A stretch of DNA of 56,630 bases from Bacteroides timonensis (GTDB taxonomy: Bacteria > Bacteroidota > Bacteroidia > Bacteroidales > Bacteroidaceae), in the NCBI RefSeq assembly GCF_000513195.1, contig NZ_CBVI010000117.1, positions 1 to 56,630 of the forward strand, read 5' to 3'. The translations under genes and the position numbers were made by a program. This document shows, piece by piece, positions 17,545 through 27,188 of the stretch. Every line of letters begins with the position of its first letter. Positions within the stretch are counted from its first letter, which is position 1. Below the pieces are notes generated by a model. The model saw only the letters and a list, made by a program, of their open reading frames with translations. It was not told where the DNA came from and made no database searches.

Positions 17545-18783
17545 TCATTCTCCACTGATAACTTCTGCTATCGGACGGCGGGTGGCATTCCATGCAGGAA
17601 TAAATACGGATAGCAAATTGAAAAGCAGACATACCCCCAATACCATCAGGAATACAGCAGGCCGTAAGAAAAGCCAAATACTAACCTCAAAGTTTCCACT
17701 GGTATATCCGCCTGCCAACATCCAATCTTTACCCAACCATAACAATAGGCATGAAAGCAGGAAGCCCAGTAATGCACCGATAAATGCCATCAGCAAGTTC
17801 TCAATTAGTAACTGTGACATCAAGGTAAGACGACTGGCACCATAAGCTTTGCGTACCGCAAGTTCCGACAGGCGACGTGACATCTGAGAAGAGATAAGTC
17901 CACTGACATTGATTGCAGGCACAATGAGTAAAATAAGTCCCAGAAAGATGCAAGTAACCATAGGGTTAAGAAAATCATCACGGAAGAACTGGCGCTCAGT
18001 GTAAGTGCTCAGGTCGGGGAGTGCCAACTCATATTCAGTAAGTGACGCATTCAAGCGATCCAGTGAACTTTCTATCTGTTGTTTCATTTCATCCAAACTG
18101 ACATCAGGTTTACACAATACCATCGCTTCAAAGCCACCACGTAAACCTTCACTCCCCCAAGCCGAGTCTTTAGTATAATAAGGTACCCACACCTCGCCAT
18201 AAGCGAAGGTGAAAAGGGAACTTACATCTTCCGTAACCCCTACTACACGTTTTGGACGGAAACCGACAAAATAACTCTTGCCAATAGCTTCTTCAGCAGA
18301 ACCGAAAGCTTCACGTGCCAACCGCTCGGCAATGACAACAACATCCGAACAAGCATCAAACTCTTGTTGATCGAAAGGACGACCGGCTACGAAACGAATG
18401 TCATAAAGACGCCAGAAGTTCAGATCGACACGACGCTTCTCGCAACGGCGGCCTTGCTCCGGTGAAGCACCGCAATACTCCATGGTGACATAGCTGGTAT
18501 AAGTAACAAGTTCCGCGCCGGGTAGGTCCCCGAAAACACGCCTAGCAGCCTGGTAAGACATGCCAGTGTTTGCATTACTATGGTCTGCCTTACGATAGCT
18601 ATAACCATAAGACGAATAAACCATCCGATCACGATGCGATTCGGGACGAATATTGGCAGTCTGAATGTCATAAACCATGTAGACTACCATGGCAAAAGCA
18701 ATACTCACCGCCGTACCGATGATGGAAACGACGCTGAAAAACGGATTTTGTCGCAAAAGTGTAAATGATTGTCTGATTATCAT
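17545..18783 (-). CDS. MacB/FtsX-type permease, B type (pair 6)
   Basis: A 412-residue B-type subunit. It starts with the B signature (RQSFTLLRQNPFFSVVSIIG), where an arginine-rich amphipathic stretch leads into the first helix. After the periplasmic domain comes SRRLSELAVRKAYGASRLTL, the segment expected to couple to the ATPase, and the end reads IPAWNATRRPIAEVISGE. B-type genes always precede an A-type gene in the direction of transcription, here by 27 nt. The two probably form a heterodimer like LolC with LolE; that is inference from the pairing. Confidence 0.88.
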   Translation of the reverse strand: MIIRQSFTLLRQNPFFSVVSIIGTAVSIAFAMVVYMVYDIQTANIRPESHRDRMVYSSYGYSYRKADHSNANTGMSYQAARRVFGDLPGAELVTYTSYVTMEYCGASPEQGRRCEKRRVDLNFWRLYDIRFVAGRPFDQQEFDACSDVVVIAERLAREAFGSAEEAIGKSYFVGFRPKRVVGVTEDVSSLFTFAYGEVWVPYYTKDSAWGSEGLRGGFEAMVLCKPDVSLDEMKQQIESSLDRLNASLTEYELALPDLSTYTERQFFRDDFLNPMVTCIFLGLILLIVPAINVSGLISSQMSRRLSELAVRKAYGASRLTLMSQLLIENLLMAFIGALLGFLLSCLLLWLGKDWMLAGGYTSGNFEVSIWLFLRPAVFLMVLGVCLLFNLLSVFIPAWNATRRPIAEVISGE

Positions 18784-18810
18784 AGGTATATTTTTTCTAA
18801 GAAAACAATA

Positions 18811-20085
18811 CTATTCGTCATGAAGTGCCTCAGCAGGTTGTAACTGCATGGCTTTATAAGCAGGATACCAGATACCGACAACAATCATCAACGCCATAAG
18901 CAACCACGTAAGTATAGCTGCAATCATGAACCGGCCGACCGTAAATTGCATTTTACTGATATCCACCAACTCGGCAATACCCACATTAAAAGCAATAATC
19001 AAAGCAGGAATGGCAGCTACCGTCAAGAGTAATATGCCTTCTCCCATCAAACGCAGAAAGATACCGCGACGACTGGATCCCATTGCCATACGCAATGCCA
19101 CTTCACGGCGACGATGTTGCGTACGGAACCAGAACGTACCAATCACTCCCAAGAAGATATTCAGCATCAGGAAGAAAAGTATGCAAAGCTGTGTCTTCAC
19201 TTCGTTCACATCTTCAAGTTCGCTGATGTGACGAATATCGCTGAAAGAAGATGCCTCCAACAGAAAGATATTACCTACCCGATATAAGCGGTCGGCATCT
19301 GCCATAAGTGCATCTACAAAGTCATTGTCTGCATCAGGAGAAACACGGAGACTCACCTGGACATAGCGCACGTTACCCAGCTCATTAATCAGCTCATCTC
19401 TATTCAGATTATGCCCGATAAACGCCCCACCCCATTCGTGCGATGTTTCAAAATGAGAACGGCGCACAGGAACGGCAATGGCAGCAATACGACGATGATA
19501 CCCACGATCGGGATAAGTCAGAGCCACTTCACGATTCAATAGCGGACGTGCATCGGGTAAATCAAGTACCGGATAATCCTCAGTGACATTGGACGTGATA
19601 ATCATGGTTTGGTCGGAAATAGCAGCAGCCAGTTGCTCGGAAGAGCCTCCATCAACTGCCTGATAACGGAAAACACGATAGAAATCTGGATCAGACCAAA
19701 CCAGATAAGCACCCACATGAATACTATCCTGCAAATAAAACTGAGCGCTGTTACTTCCCTCATTATAAGGGTAACAGTTCTGTGAAATGGAGACAGCCTC
19801 TACACCCGGACGATGCCGTAAACGTTCGGTTATCTCAAGAAAAGCATCTATATTATCCTCAACTGTGAGTTCCGGATTATAAAGCGCCGACTTGGATGTC
19901 AAGGTACTGAAAGACAAATTATAGCAATGTTCCGTATCAAAGCCCATCGGAGCGCGATAAACGCGCGCAGTGACAGTAACCCAGTCTACAATGTACCAAA
20001 GTACAGCAAAAACCAGCAGTAACTCCACGAGCAGAAAGAGATTACTTCGCCATTCATTTTTAATTTGTGTAAGTAGATTCTTCAT
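18811..20085 (-). CDS. MacB/FtsX-type permease, A type (pair 5)
   Basis: A 424-residue A-type subunit. It starts LLTQIKNEWRSNLFLLVELL, is followed by a periplasmic domain of about 250 residues, then GTFWFRTQHRRREVALRMAM between the C-terminal helices, and ends LQPAEALHDE. It begins 2 nt after the stop of its B partner (20088), so the pair is almost certainly co-translated. Its N-terminal region is closest by eye to the A subunit of pair 4, suggesting a recent duplication of an A+B unit. Confidence 0.88.
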   Translation of the reverse strand: MKNLLTQIKNEWRSNLFLLVELLLVFAVLWYIVDWVTVTARVYRAPMGFDTEHCYNLSFSTLTSKSALYNPELTVEDNIDAFLEITERLRHRPGVEAVSISQNCYPYNEGSNSAQFYLQDSIHVGAYLVWSDPDFYRVFRYQAVDGGSSEQLAAAISDQTMIITSNVTEDYPVLDLPDARPLLNREVALTYPDRGYHRRIAAIAVPVRRSHFETSHEWGGAFIGHNLNRDELINELGNVRYVQVSLRVSPDADNDFVDALMADADRLYRVGNIFLLEASSFSDIRHISELEDVNEVKTQLCILFFLMLNIFLGVIGTFWFRTQHRRREVALRMAMGSSRRGIFLRLMGEGILLLTVAAIPALIIAFNVGIAELVDISKMQFTVGRFMIAAILTWLLMALMIVVGIWYPAYKAMQLQPAEALHDE

Positions 20086-20087
20086 AG

Positions 20088-21368
20088 CTATCTTTGGTTA
20101 ATTGCATCAGTAATATTCATCCGCGACGCACGCCATGCAGGAATACCTGCAGAAAGTACATTCATCAGGAGGCAGAATGCGAAAGCTGCTACAAAAGCCC
20201 ACGGTGATAATAACATACCGGGAGTCAGTGCTGTCTCTCCACTGAGGTAAGCATTCGTCGAATTACTGAAAAGAAAATCATTCAGTAGGAATGTGGCTGC
20301 ATAACTCAATGCTAATCCGACAACACCGGCCAGCAACGTCAGTACAAAATTCTCAAAGAAAACTTGCCGCATCAGTTCACCGCCAGTAGCACCGAAAGCC
20401 TTACGCACACCTATCTCCGCCATACGGCGACGCATACGTGAAAGAGTCATACCGGATAAGTTCACTGCCGGAACCAATAATAAGATGGCGATAACGATAC
20501 CATAACGTAACATAACTCCGGGAATATCAGGTTCGGCGTACCAACGGCGATAGAGATAAGCCAGTTGTGTATCGGGTTGCCCGCGATAAAAGATCTCCAC
20601 ATCCCGTAATCCGTCATTATACTTTTGGCGTAAGAGTTCTGTTTCCTTTCGGATCTCATCAAAGTCCGCCGATGAGTGGGCAAGGATAACCGCATGCATA
20701 GGCCCCATCGTGTCATCCCGCCAAGAGAGAGATTCCGCATCGGCTGCAGTGTAAGGTACCCATATCTGTGCATAAGCGGCTGTAGCAAGCATAGATACGT
20801 CTGCCACAACACCTGCAACTGTGTAATCTACATAGTTTAATTGCACCGTATGCCCGACAACATCGGTAGTACCAAAGAGTTGGCGGGCAATCGTAGCACT
20901 CAGCACGGCACGCGGTAATCCGGCATCACAATCAGCACGGGTAAATCCTGCACCACAGAGAAAACGGAAACTAAAAACGCGCCAGAAAGCTTCATCAGTC
21001 TGTACCATATCAGCAGTAGCTTTCGATCCGGCAGGCACAGAGGCACGCACTTTGCCAGCACTACTGACTAAAGTCACGGCTTCGGGCGTAGTCAACGCAC
21101 GGAAACATTCACGTCCAGTACGCACTGACATAGAAGCATTAGCCGATTCATTGTCCGATTTCCCTTTCAGTTTGACGGACATATAAGGTACGTAGAGTGT
21201 ACGTGAGCGATTCACTTCAGGCTCACAATCTACGAGACGCACCTGGAAAATGATGACAAGCACCATAATCATACAGATGGCCATTGCCGTACCTAACACG
21301 GACACCCAGGTAATAATAGGGTTCTCACGCAAGTGATAGAGGGCTTGAAGGAAGTAGAGTCGTATCAT
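20088..21368 (-). CDS. MacB/FtsX-type permease, B type (pair 5)
   Basis: A 426-residue B-type subunit, starting with LYFLQALYHLRENPIITWVS and ending IPAWRASRMNITDAINQR. The coupling segment is RRRMAEIGVRKAFGATGGEL. The first helix (about 20-43) is followed by the motif CEPEVNRSRTLYV, whose EVNRSR phrase recurs in most B subunits of the array, whereas the rest of the periplasmic domain is variable. It lies 13 nt after the A subunit of pair 4. Confidence 0.88.
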   Translation of the reverse strand: MIRLYFLQALYHLRENPIITWVSVLGTAMAICMIMVLVIIFQVRLVDCEPEVNRSRTLYVPYMSVKLKGKSDNESANASMSVRTGRECFRALTTPEAVTLVSSAGKVRASVPAGSKATADMVQTDEAFWRVFSFRFLCGAGFTRADCDAGLPRAVLSATIARQLFGTTDVVGHTVQLNYVDYTVAGVVADVSMLATAAYAQIWVPYTAADAESLSWRDDTMGPMHAVILAHSSADFDEIRKETELLRQKYNDGLRDVEIFYRGQPDTQLAYLYRRWYAEPDIPGVMLRYGIVIAILLLVPAVNLSGMTLSRMRRRMAEIGVRKAFGATGGELMRQVFFENFVLTLLAGVVGLALSYAATFLLNDFLFSNSTNAYLSGETALTPGMLLSPWAFVAAFAFCLLMNVLSAGIPAWRASRMNITDAINQR

Positions 21369-21381
21369 ATTTTAAAGTAAT

Positions 21382-22620
21382 TTAATCGTCATGTAAAGCC
21401 TCAGCCGGTTGTACCTTCATTGCCTTACGTGCCGGAATACCAATGCCAATGGCAATCATCAGAGCAATCAATACAAAGCTGATAGCTGCACAAAGTAATA
21501 ATCGATCCCACTCCAGCGTGGTGTTATTTCTCCATGAATTCAGTTCCATGTGTGCCAGATTCCAGTCTATAACCAATGCTATAGGCGTAACAACTGCCAG
21601 CAACAGCAAACCCTCACTCAGCAATCGGCTGAAGATAGCACGGTCCGTCGCCCCATGGGCTTTGTGCAATGCAATCTCTGAACGACGTTGCTGGGTACGG
21701 AACCAAAATGTACCAAGCAATCCGAGGAAGATATTCAAAAGCAGGAATCCCATACCCATTACATAGTTACGGATATCATTGGTCCATGCCTGCTGGAAGT
21801 TACGACGTATATCATGGAAAGAACGAATTTCTGAAATAAAGAGGTTACCTACGCGAAACTGAGCTTCACTGTCTGCTTTCAGCCGTTGAATGAAATCATG
21901 GTCCTGTCCCTCACGAACACGAACACAAAGTTCCATACCTACATAGTAGAATGACTGCTTACATAAGAAACAGTACGAATTGCGGGCCTGATCATAGTCA
22001 TGATAACGCACGTTTTGTAATGCAGCTCCCAGACGATAGGTCCTCGTTGTATCACCAAAAAGCTGAAAGCGTTGACCTAGGAATTCAGTCATTTTACGAT
22101 TATATTTACTATAAAGGTTGTTAGAAGTAAGAATCTCACCACGTTCCAGCATTTCAGCCATTTGTTCGGGCGTCTCACCTTGTGCACCCTGATAACGGAA
22201 GACACGGACAAAGTCGGGGGTCACCATGCGACGGATAGTCCAACCGGGAGAGTTCAACGTGTCGATTTTCACCTCTCCACTACTGTTACTTCCATTATAG
22301 GGATAGGAGTTCTGTGAAAGGCTGACAGCTTCCACTTCTGGGCGGCGACGCAACCTTTCTACCAGTTCGGCAATATCATTGTGAGTATCTTCGGATTTCC
22401 GATCGGCAATGTAATCCGGACTCTTTGGCGTCAGTTCACCCAGCTCTATCAGGTAACAATTTTCTATATTAAATCCGCGTGGTTCCAGATAAGTGGCAGC
22501 ACGGGTGTACAAGTAGTCTACCACATACCACATCACTACGCTCACCACAAGTAGCTCCAGCGCCAGCCAGAGATTATTGCGCCATTCATTCTTTATTTGT
22601 ACAAGAAGTTTCTTGGTCAT
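21382..22620 (-). CDS. MacB/FtsX-type permease, A type (pair 4)
   Basis: A 412-residue A-type subunit (LLVQIKNEWRNNLWLALELL at the start, KVQPAEALHDD at the end). The coupling segment GTFWFRTQQRRSEIALHKAH departs slightly from the usual RMAMGSS. The periplasmic domain contains SLSQNSYPYNGSNSSGE, a SxNSYPYN-type phrase shared with the A subunit of pair 5. The gene follows its B partner by 26 nt. Confidence 0.88.
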   Translation of the reverse strand: MTKKLLVQIKNEWRNNLWLALELLVVSVVMWYVVDYLYTRAATYLEPRGFNIENCYLIELGELTPKSPDYIADRKSEDTHNDIAELVERLRRRPEVEAVSLSQNSYPYNGSNSSGEVKIDTLNSPGWTIRRMVTPDFVRVFRYQGAQGETPEQMAEMLERGEILTSNNLYSKYNRKMTEFLGQRFQLFGDTTRTYRLGAALQNVRYHDYDQARNSYCFLCKQSFYYVGMELCVRVREGQDHDFIQRLKADSEAQFRVGNLFISEIRSFHDIRRNFQQAWTNDIRNYVMGMGFLLLNIFLGLLGTFWFRTQQRRSEIALHKAHGATDRAIFSRLLSEGLLLLAVVTPIALVIDWNLAHMELNSWRNNTTLEWDRLLLCAAISFVLIALMIAIGIGIPARKAMKVQPAEALHDD

Positions 22621-22646
22621 TTTCTTTAATGATTAATGTTTAGTGA

Positions 22647-23939
22647 TTAATGTAGGCGACCGCCCAATGCGTTTACAATTCCCACTCTCGAAGCACGCCA
22701 TGCCGGGAACCCACTGCTCAACAAATTCAGCACAAAGCAAAACAGCAATGCCCAACCGAAAGTAGACGCATGCAGCAATATACCAGCATCCACTGCCGGA
22801 GGACTCAGCGTCTGGCTGAATTCCTGTGCAAACAGCAACGAGTTACCCAGATAAGCAAACGCCACGCTCAACAACAACCCCAAAGCACCAGCCAGCAACG
22901 TCACGACCAAGTTCTCTGAAATAATCTGCCCCATCAGTTCCATCTTCATAGATCCGAATGCACGGCGTACGCCTATCTCTGCCACACGTTGGCGTAAGCG
23001 GCTTTGAGTCATCGAACTCAAATTGATGGCAGGTACTATCAACAGGATTATAAAAATAATCATACGCTGACGGCGATGCTGCTCCACGTCGGGCTCCTGA
23101 TTGGCACTGAACGCAATCGAACTCTTCTCCTGATCATAAGGACGATTACGATAAATCAGTTCATAGCCATCCTCGCCGAGAATGACATTGTACTCTTGCC
23201 TGCGTCGTTCCGCTTCTTCACGGATAGTTTCGAAGTCATCGCGGCTCCGTGCCAGGATGGTACAACTCATCATACCCATGTGCTCATCACTCCAAGTATC
23301 CTTGGTTATTTCCGTTGAAGTATAAGGTACCCATACCTGCCCGTAAGCAACGGTAGCCAGTGTAGAAACATCCTTTACCACACCCGCCACTTTGTATGGC
23401 GCATGGTTCAGGAGGAACTCACGACCGATAGCATCCGACGTCTGAAACAATCGGCGTGCCACGCTTTCGGTAATCACTGCTACAGGCTGTCCGGCATCGA
23501 ATGTAGCCCGATCATAGGGTTTTCCGGCAATGAAAGAGAAATCGAACACATGCCAAAAAGCATCATCCGTTTGCAGCAGGTCGATTCCTGTGCCGGGTTG
23601 TCCCGGCAAGTTTACAGGCGTAGAAACTACCATGCAGGTGTAGATAGTCACAGCTTCGGGTGTTTTCAGGGATTGGAAACACTCGCGTGCCGTCTTGAGT
23701 CCCATCGGACCGTTACTGCTACCACCACCCCAATTCTTATTCGTAATACTCATGTAGTGGACATGCAGAAAACGATCACGGTTGCTCTCCGGAGCAAAAG
23801 GCGCCACCTTCACCTGCTGCATCATCACCACCAACATAATGAGGAAGATGGCAAGTGCCGTACCGGCTATGCTGACAGCACTTATCAGCGGCTGTTGCCG
23901 AAGCTGTGCCCAGGCCTGAGTAAAATATTGCTTTATCAT
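22647..23939 (-). CDS. MacB/FtsX-type permease, B type (pair 4)
   Basis: A 430-residue B-type subunit (YFTQAWAQLRQQPLISAVSI at the start, ending ASRVGIVNALGGRLH). The coupling segment is RQRVAEIGVRRAFGSMKMEL. Its ATG overlaps the stop of the DUF2807 gene by one base (TAATG), so its translation is probably coupled to that gene instead of starting independently. The region after the first helix has FAPESNRDRFLHVHYM, the B-type equivalent of the EVNRSR phrase. Confidence 0.88.
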   Translation of the reverse strand: MIKQYFTQAWAQLRQQPLISAVSIAGTALAIFLIMLVVMMQQVKVAPFAPESNRDRFLHVHYMSITNKNWGGGSSNGPMGLKTARECFQSLKTPEAVTIYTCMVVSTPVNLPGQPGTGIDLLQTDDAFWHVFDFSFIAGKPYDRATFDAGQPVAVITESVARRLFQTSDAIGREFLLNHAPYKVAGVVKDVSTLATVAYGQVWVPYTSTEITKDTWSDEHMGMMSCTILARSRDDFETIREEAERRRQEYNVILGEDGYELIYRNRPYDQEKSSIAFSANQEPDVEQHRRQRMIIFIILLIVPAINLSSMTQSRLRQRVAEIGVRRAFGSMKMELMGQIISENLVVTLLAGALGLLLSVAFAYLGNSLLFAQEFSQTLSPPAVDAGILLHASTFGWALLFCFVLNLLSSGFPAWRASRVGIVNALGGRLH

Positions 23940-24559
23940 TATTCTCCAATCTTCAAGTTACGTGTATTCACTCCACCAATGCCACCCTTAGAGATGTCTG
24001 CCTGACGTGCCTGTCCGCTCAGGGTAACGCTGCCTACGCCTTCCATACTGGCACGCAAACGGTCACAATCCACATGAATATCAGCTTTACCTACACCTTC
24101 CATCTTTACAACTAAAGATTTACAGGTCAGGTCTTTCACATTCACTTTACCCACGCCTTCTATCTCGAACTTGACATCATTCAGTTTCAGCACACCTTCG
24201 CAATTGAAAGAGCCTACACCAGTAAACTCTACATCTTTCAGATCGGGTGCACTCAGATAGATGGTCACACCTTTGTTGCGATTATTATCACCATCTTTCT
24301 TATTCTTGAAACCGATAATCAGGCAATCTCCTTTCACTTCTGTAGTAGTAGTGGTTACATACTCTTCCCTACCTTCTATTTTCAGAGAATACGAATTACT
24401 CTGCGTGAAATACACCGTCGCTACAGATGTTACCTTTACAGAAGAGAAAGCTTCCACCTTACGAACTTCGCTTACCTGCGGGTCCTTTTCGTTAGCTGCA
24501 TATACTGTGCCGGCTACTGCGGCAAATAATAAACTCAAAGTTATAAATAAAGTCTTCAT
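23939..24559 (-). CDS. DUF2807 (GIN-domain) secreted protein inside the permease operon
   Basis: A 206-residue protein with a signal peptide (about 1-21, cleavage after TVYA). The mature part is a DUF2807-type beta-solenoid: it starts RKVEAFSSVKVTSVATVYF and then shows repeated turns such as EFTGVGSF, EIEGVGKV, KMEGVGKA and SMEGVGSV about 20 residues apart. Such proteins are thought to be cell-surface or periplasmic, but no molecular role is established. Being co-transcribed with the transporter genes (40 nt after one permease and overlapping the next by 1 nt) suggests it serves the same response. It may be a periplasmic or surface partner. Confidence 0.85.
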   Translation of the reverse strand: MKTLFITLSLLFAAVAGTVYAANEKDPQVSEVRKVEAFSSVKVTSVATVYFTQSNSYSLKIEGREEYVTTTTTEVKGDCLIIGFKNKKDGDNNRNKGVTIYLSAPDLKDVEFTGVGSFNCEGVLKLNDVKFEIEGVGKVNVKDLTCKSLVVKMEGVGKADIHVDCDRLRASMEGVGSVTLSGQARQADISKGGIGGVNTRNLKIGE

Positions 24560-24599
24560 AAGTTTTGCTATTTAAAATTGTTTTTACTATTTCTCTTTT

Positions 24600-25862
24600 C
24601 TATTCTTCATGTAAAGCTTCAGCCGGCTGTATTTTCATCGCCTGCCGCGCCGGAAACCAAATACCCACCATCACCATAAGTGCTATCAAGAACCAAGCCC
24701 CTAAGGAACCAAGCAGGAAGCGTACAAAACTCCACTCTACCGGCCAGGTAGAAATAAGTTCCGTTCGTCCTATGGTGAATTCTGCGATTCCTATATTATA
24801 ACAGATAATCATGGCAGGTATTGTTACTAATGCCAGCAACAATAATCCTTCGCCCGCCAGTAACCTGAACACCTGATTCTTTGTACTCCCCATTGCCAGT
24901 CGTAAGGCAATCTCACTGCGACGACGACGAGTGCGGAACCAGAAAGTGCCTATCAGTCCCAAAAATACATTCACAAGCAAGAAAAGCACAACAATAGCCT
25001 GGCTATTCACTTTATCCGTATCACCGTTCATGACTTCAAACTCCAACTGCTGCTCAGTATAGGGCACGGCATCCGCCACAAACAAATCATCTACATCCAG
25101 TCGCGGTGCAATCTCACGGACGAACTTCGCCCGGTAGTCCGGACCATCGGCGGCAGGCTTCACACGGAAGACTATTTCCGCCCATTCATCGGCAAACTGC
25201 GTTTTTAGTAAGTTCTCGTCCAGACGGTAAAAATACCAACCGGCATCGCTTCCATAGCGGTAGGTCCGGAAAGCACCTACCATTCCGGCTTGTACAACAA
25301 CTGAAGTTGTATCACCAGGCTTACTCAACGGAGTATCCAGCGAAAATGCCGGCATTCTCTTCTTGAAACGATCAACAGTAGCTTGGCTCAGCATTACGTT
25401 ATTCCACCCCGCAGGCATCTTGGCAAAGGGGCGTTTCGGGTCATCGCTCATGCGGAAGACGTCAATGTATCCACCAGTTGTATTGATAATACGCCCATTC
25501 ACCCAGATAGTGTCCTGAGCAGCCAGTGAGTTATTGCTATTGTTTCCACTCATCGGCAGACTCCAGTAACACAGGGCGGCCGCTTCAACGCTGGGTTCCT
25601 GCTCCAGTTTCTGCAAGGCGCGTAAATATCTGTCGGCATTCGTCAGGGTAGTGTCACTGGTGGGACCGCTTATAATCGTGTTAAGCCGGTAAACGTGGTC
25701 GATGTTGTAGCCCAGGGGGCGGTAAAAGGTATATTTAAGGCACCCCAGCGAGTCGCAAAGGAACCACATCACGATGAATACCAGGAATAGTTCGGCCAGC
25801 GCCCATCCGTTGCTATGCAGGCGCGACCCGATCATGCGCAAATTATGTAATATGAATTTCAT
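24600..25862 (-). CDS. MacB/FtsX-type permease, A type (pair 3)
   Basis: A 420-residue A-type subunit with GSRLHSNGWALAELFLVFIV as first helix, GTFWFRTRRRRSEIALRLAM as coupling segment and the ending KIQPAEALHEE. Its B partner upstream (15 nt away) is broken by a frameshift. This A subunit is itself intact, so it would lack its usual partner unless the B subunit is rescued or replaced by a paralogue. Confidence 0.88.
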   Translation of the reverse strand: MKFILHNLRMIGSRLHSNGWALAELFLVFIVMWFLCDSLGCLKYTFYRPLGYNIDHVYRLNTIISGPTSDTTLTNADRYLRALQKLEQEPSVEAAALCYWSLPMSGNNSNNSLAAQDTIWVNGRIINTTGGYIDVFRMSDDPKRPFAKMPAGWNNVMLSQATVDRFKKRMPAFSLDTPLSKPGDTTSVVVQAGMVGAFRTYRYGSDAGWYFYRLDENLLKTQFADEWAEIVFRVKPAADGPDYRAKFVREIAPRLDVDDLFVADAVPYTEQQLEFEVMNGDTDKVNSQAIVVLFLLVNVFLGLIGTFWFRTRRRRSEIALRLAMGSTKNQVFRLLAGEGLLLLALVTIPAMIICYNIGIAEFTIGRTELISTWPVEWSFVRFLLGSLGAWFLIALMVMVGIWFPARQAMKIQPAEALHEE

Positions 25863-25877
25863 AAAGCTTTCCTCCTT

Positions 25878-27157
25878 CTATTTATCGTTCAATGAGTCCA
25901 CAATCGTGCGGCGAGTAGCAATCCAAGCAGGCAATCCCGCACTCAGCAGATTAATCACCAGGCAGAATACAAAAGCCAAGGCAAACACCATCGGGCTGAA
26001 CAATGCGTCCATGCTCAGACTGAAATCGCCCGCCGTACCAACATTATCGCTATTGGTGAACAACCACGTGCGCATGGCATAGACTGCAAGATAGCTGAAT
26101 ATCAATCCCACCACGCCTCCTATCAACGTCAGCACCAGATTCTCATTCAAGATCTGACGGATAAGCGTGCCATCCGTAGCCCCAAAAGCTTTGCGCACGC
26201 CTAACTCGCCGACACGTTGCTGCATGCGGCTATTACTCAGTCCGCACAGATTGAGCGAGGGCACCAGCAAGATAATAAACAAGGCGATTCCGTATTGCAG
26301 ATACAGCATCGGCAAATCCGGTCCTATATTGGACCATACATGGTTTACGTGTGCTACAATGTTATCGGGTTGTTCCATAATATCTATCTGCATCTCTTCC
26401 ATACCTGCATTGTGATGTCCTTCACCCGTTTCTCGACTCCTTGTTTGATGGCAGGGAAATCATCAGGAGTACGCGCCAATACGGCAATAGTCCTATTTCC
26501 GTTATAGCTCCACCAACCTGTTACGTCCAGTTCACCCGGATGGTACATACTCCACACCTGTGCATAAGTATCTTTGGCTGTAACCGAAACATCTTTCACG
26601 ACTCCGATGATCCGTACTACCTCCCTGTTCAGCAACATCTGCCGTCCCGCAGCCTCCACCGTTCCAAACAATTTACGGGCTACGGAAGCGGAAATAACCA
26701 CCGACTGCATGTCTCCTCCCCGCTCCGCCTCTGTGAAACTTCTTCCATCGAGAAACTGTAGTTTGAAGATTTTCCAGAAATCGGAATCAGTACTCATGGC
26801 ATCCACTTTCAACCGGTTGTTCCCATCAGTCAGAGAAACCAGAGCCACATTTGGCGTACCGAAAGCCGTGCAAGCCTCTACTTCCGGAAGCGGTTGTATG
26901 CACTCTTTCATAAATGCAGCCGAAGGCTTGCCAAAGTTGTTCCAATTCTTATTCTCCTTTCCCTGTATGTGTATAGCAGAGAAATACAGGCAACAGCTCC
27001 GATTTACTTCCGGTTCCAAATCTGCATACTTCGTCTGCCAAGTAATCACGATAGCCATAATCATGGTGATGGCAAAAGCCGTACCCAGTATGGATATGGT
27101 ACTCAGCAACGGATTCTGCTTCAGAATCGTAAAGGCCTGACGAATAGTTGACTTCAT
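25878..27157 (-). pseudogene. MacB/FtsX-type permease, B type (pair 3), frameshifted
   Basis: Two frames together make one B-type permease of about 426 residues, the normal length. The first (27157-26384) covers the N-terminal helix and periplasmic domain (RQAFTILKQNPLLSTISILG, then PEVNRS). The second (26402-25878) holds the end of the periplasmic domain and the three FtsX helices (QQRVGELGVRKAFGATDGTL, ending TRRTIVDSLNDK). The shift lies at 26384-26402, near the codons for KDITMQ, and equals one missing base or two extra bases. No slippery run is present at the site, so programmed frameshifting is unlikely. It could be a real mutation or a sequencing error. It directly follows the ATPase gene. 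Confidence 0.85.
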
Positions 27158-27188
27158 ATTAATTACAAGTTACAAATTACCGTATAGA

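Noticed and set aside
23403..24005. 200-codon + strand frame
   Set aside because: It is antisense to a permease and the DUF2807 gene; no domain seen.
26384..26402. Programmed ribosomal frameshift
   Set aside because: No slippery heptamer or downstream structure was seen at the site, and the paralogues do not use one.
26574..27140. 188-codon + strand frame opposite the broken permease
   Set aside because: Both halves of the permease are recognisable on the other strand; this frame is only its shadow.
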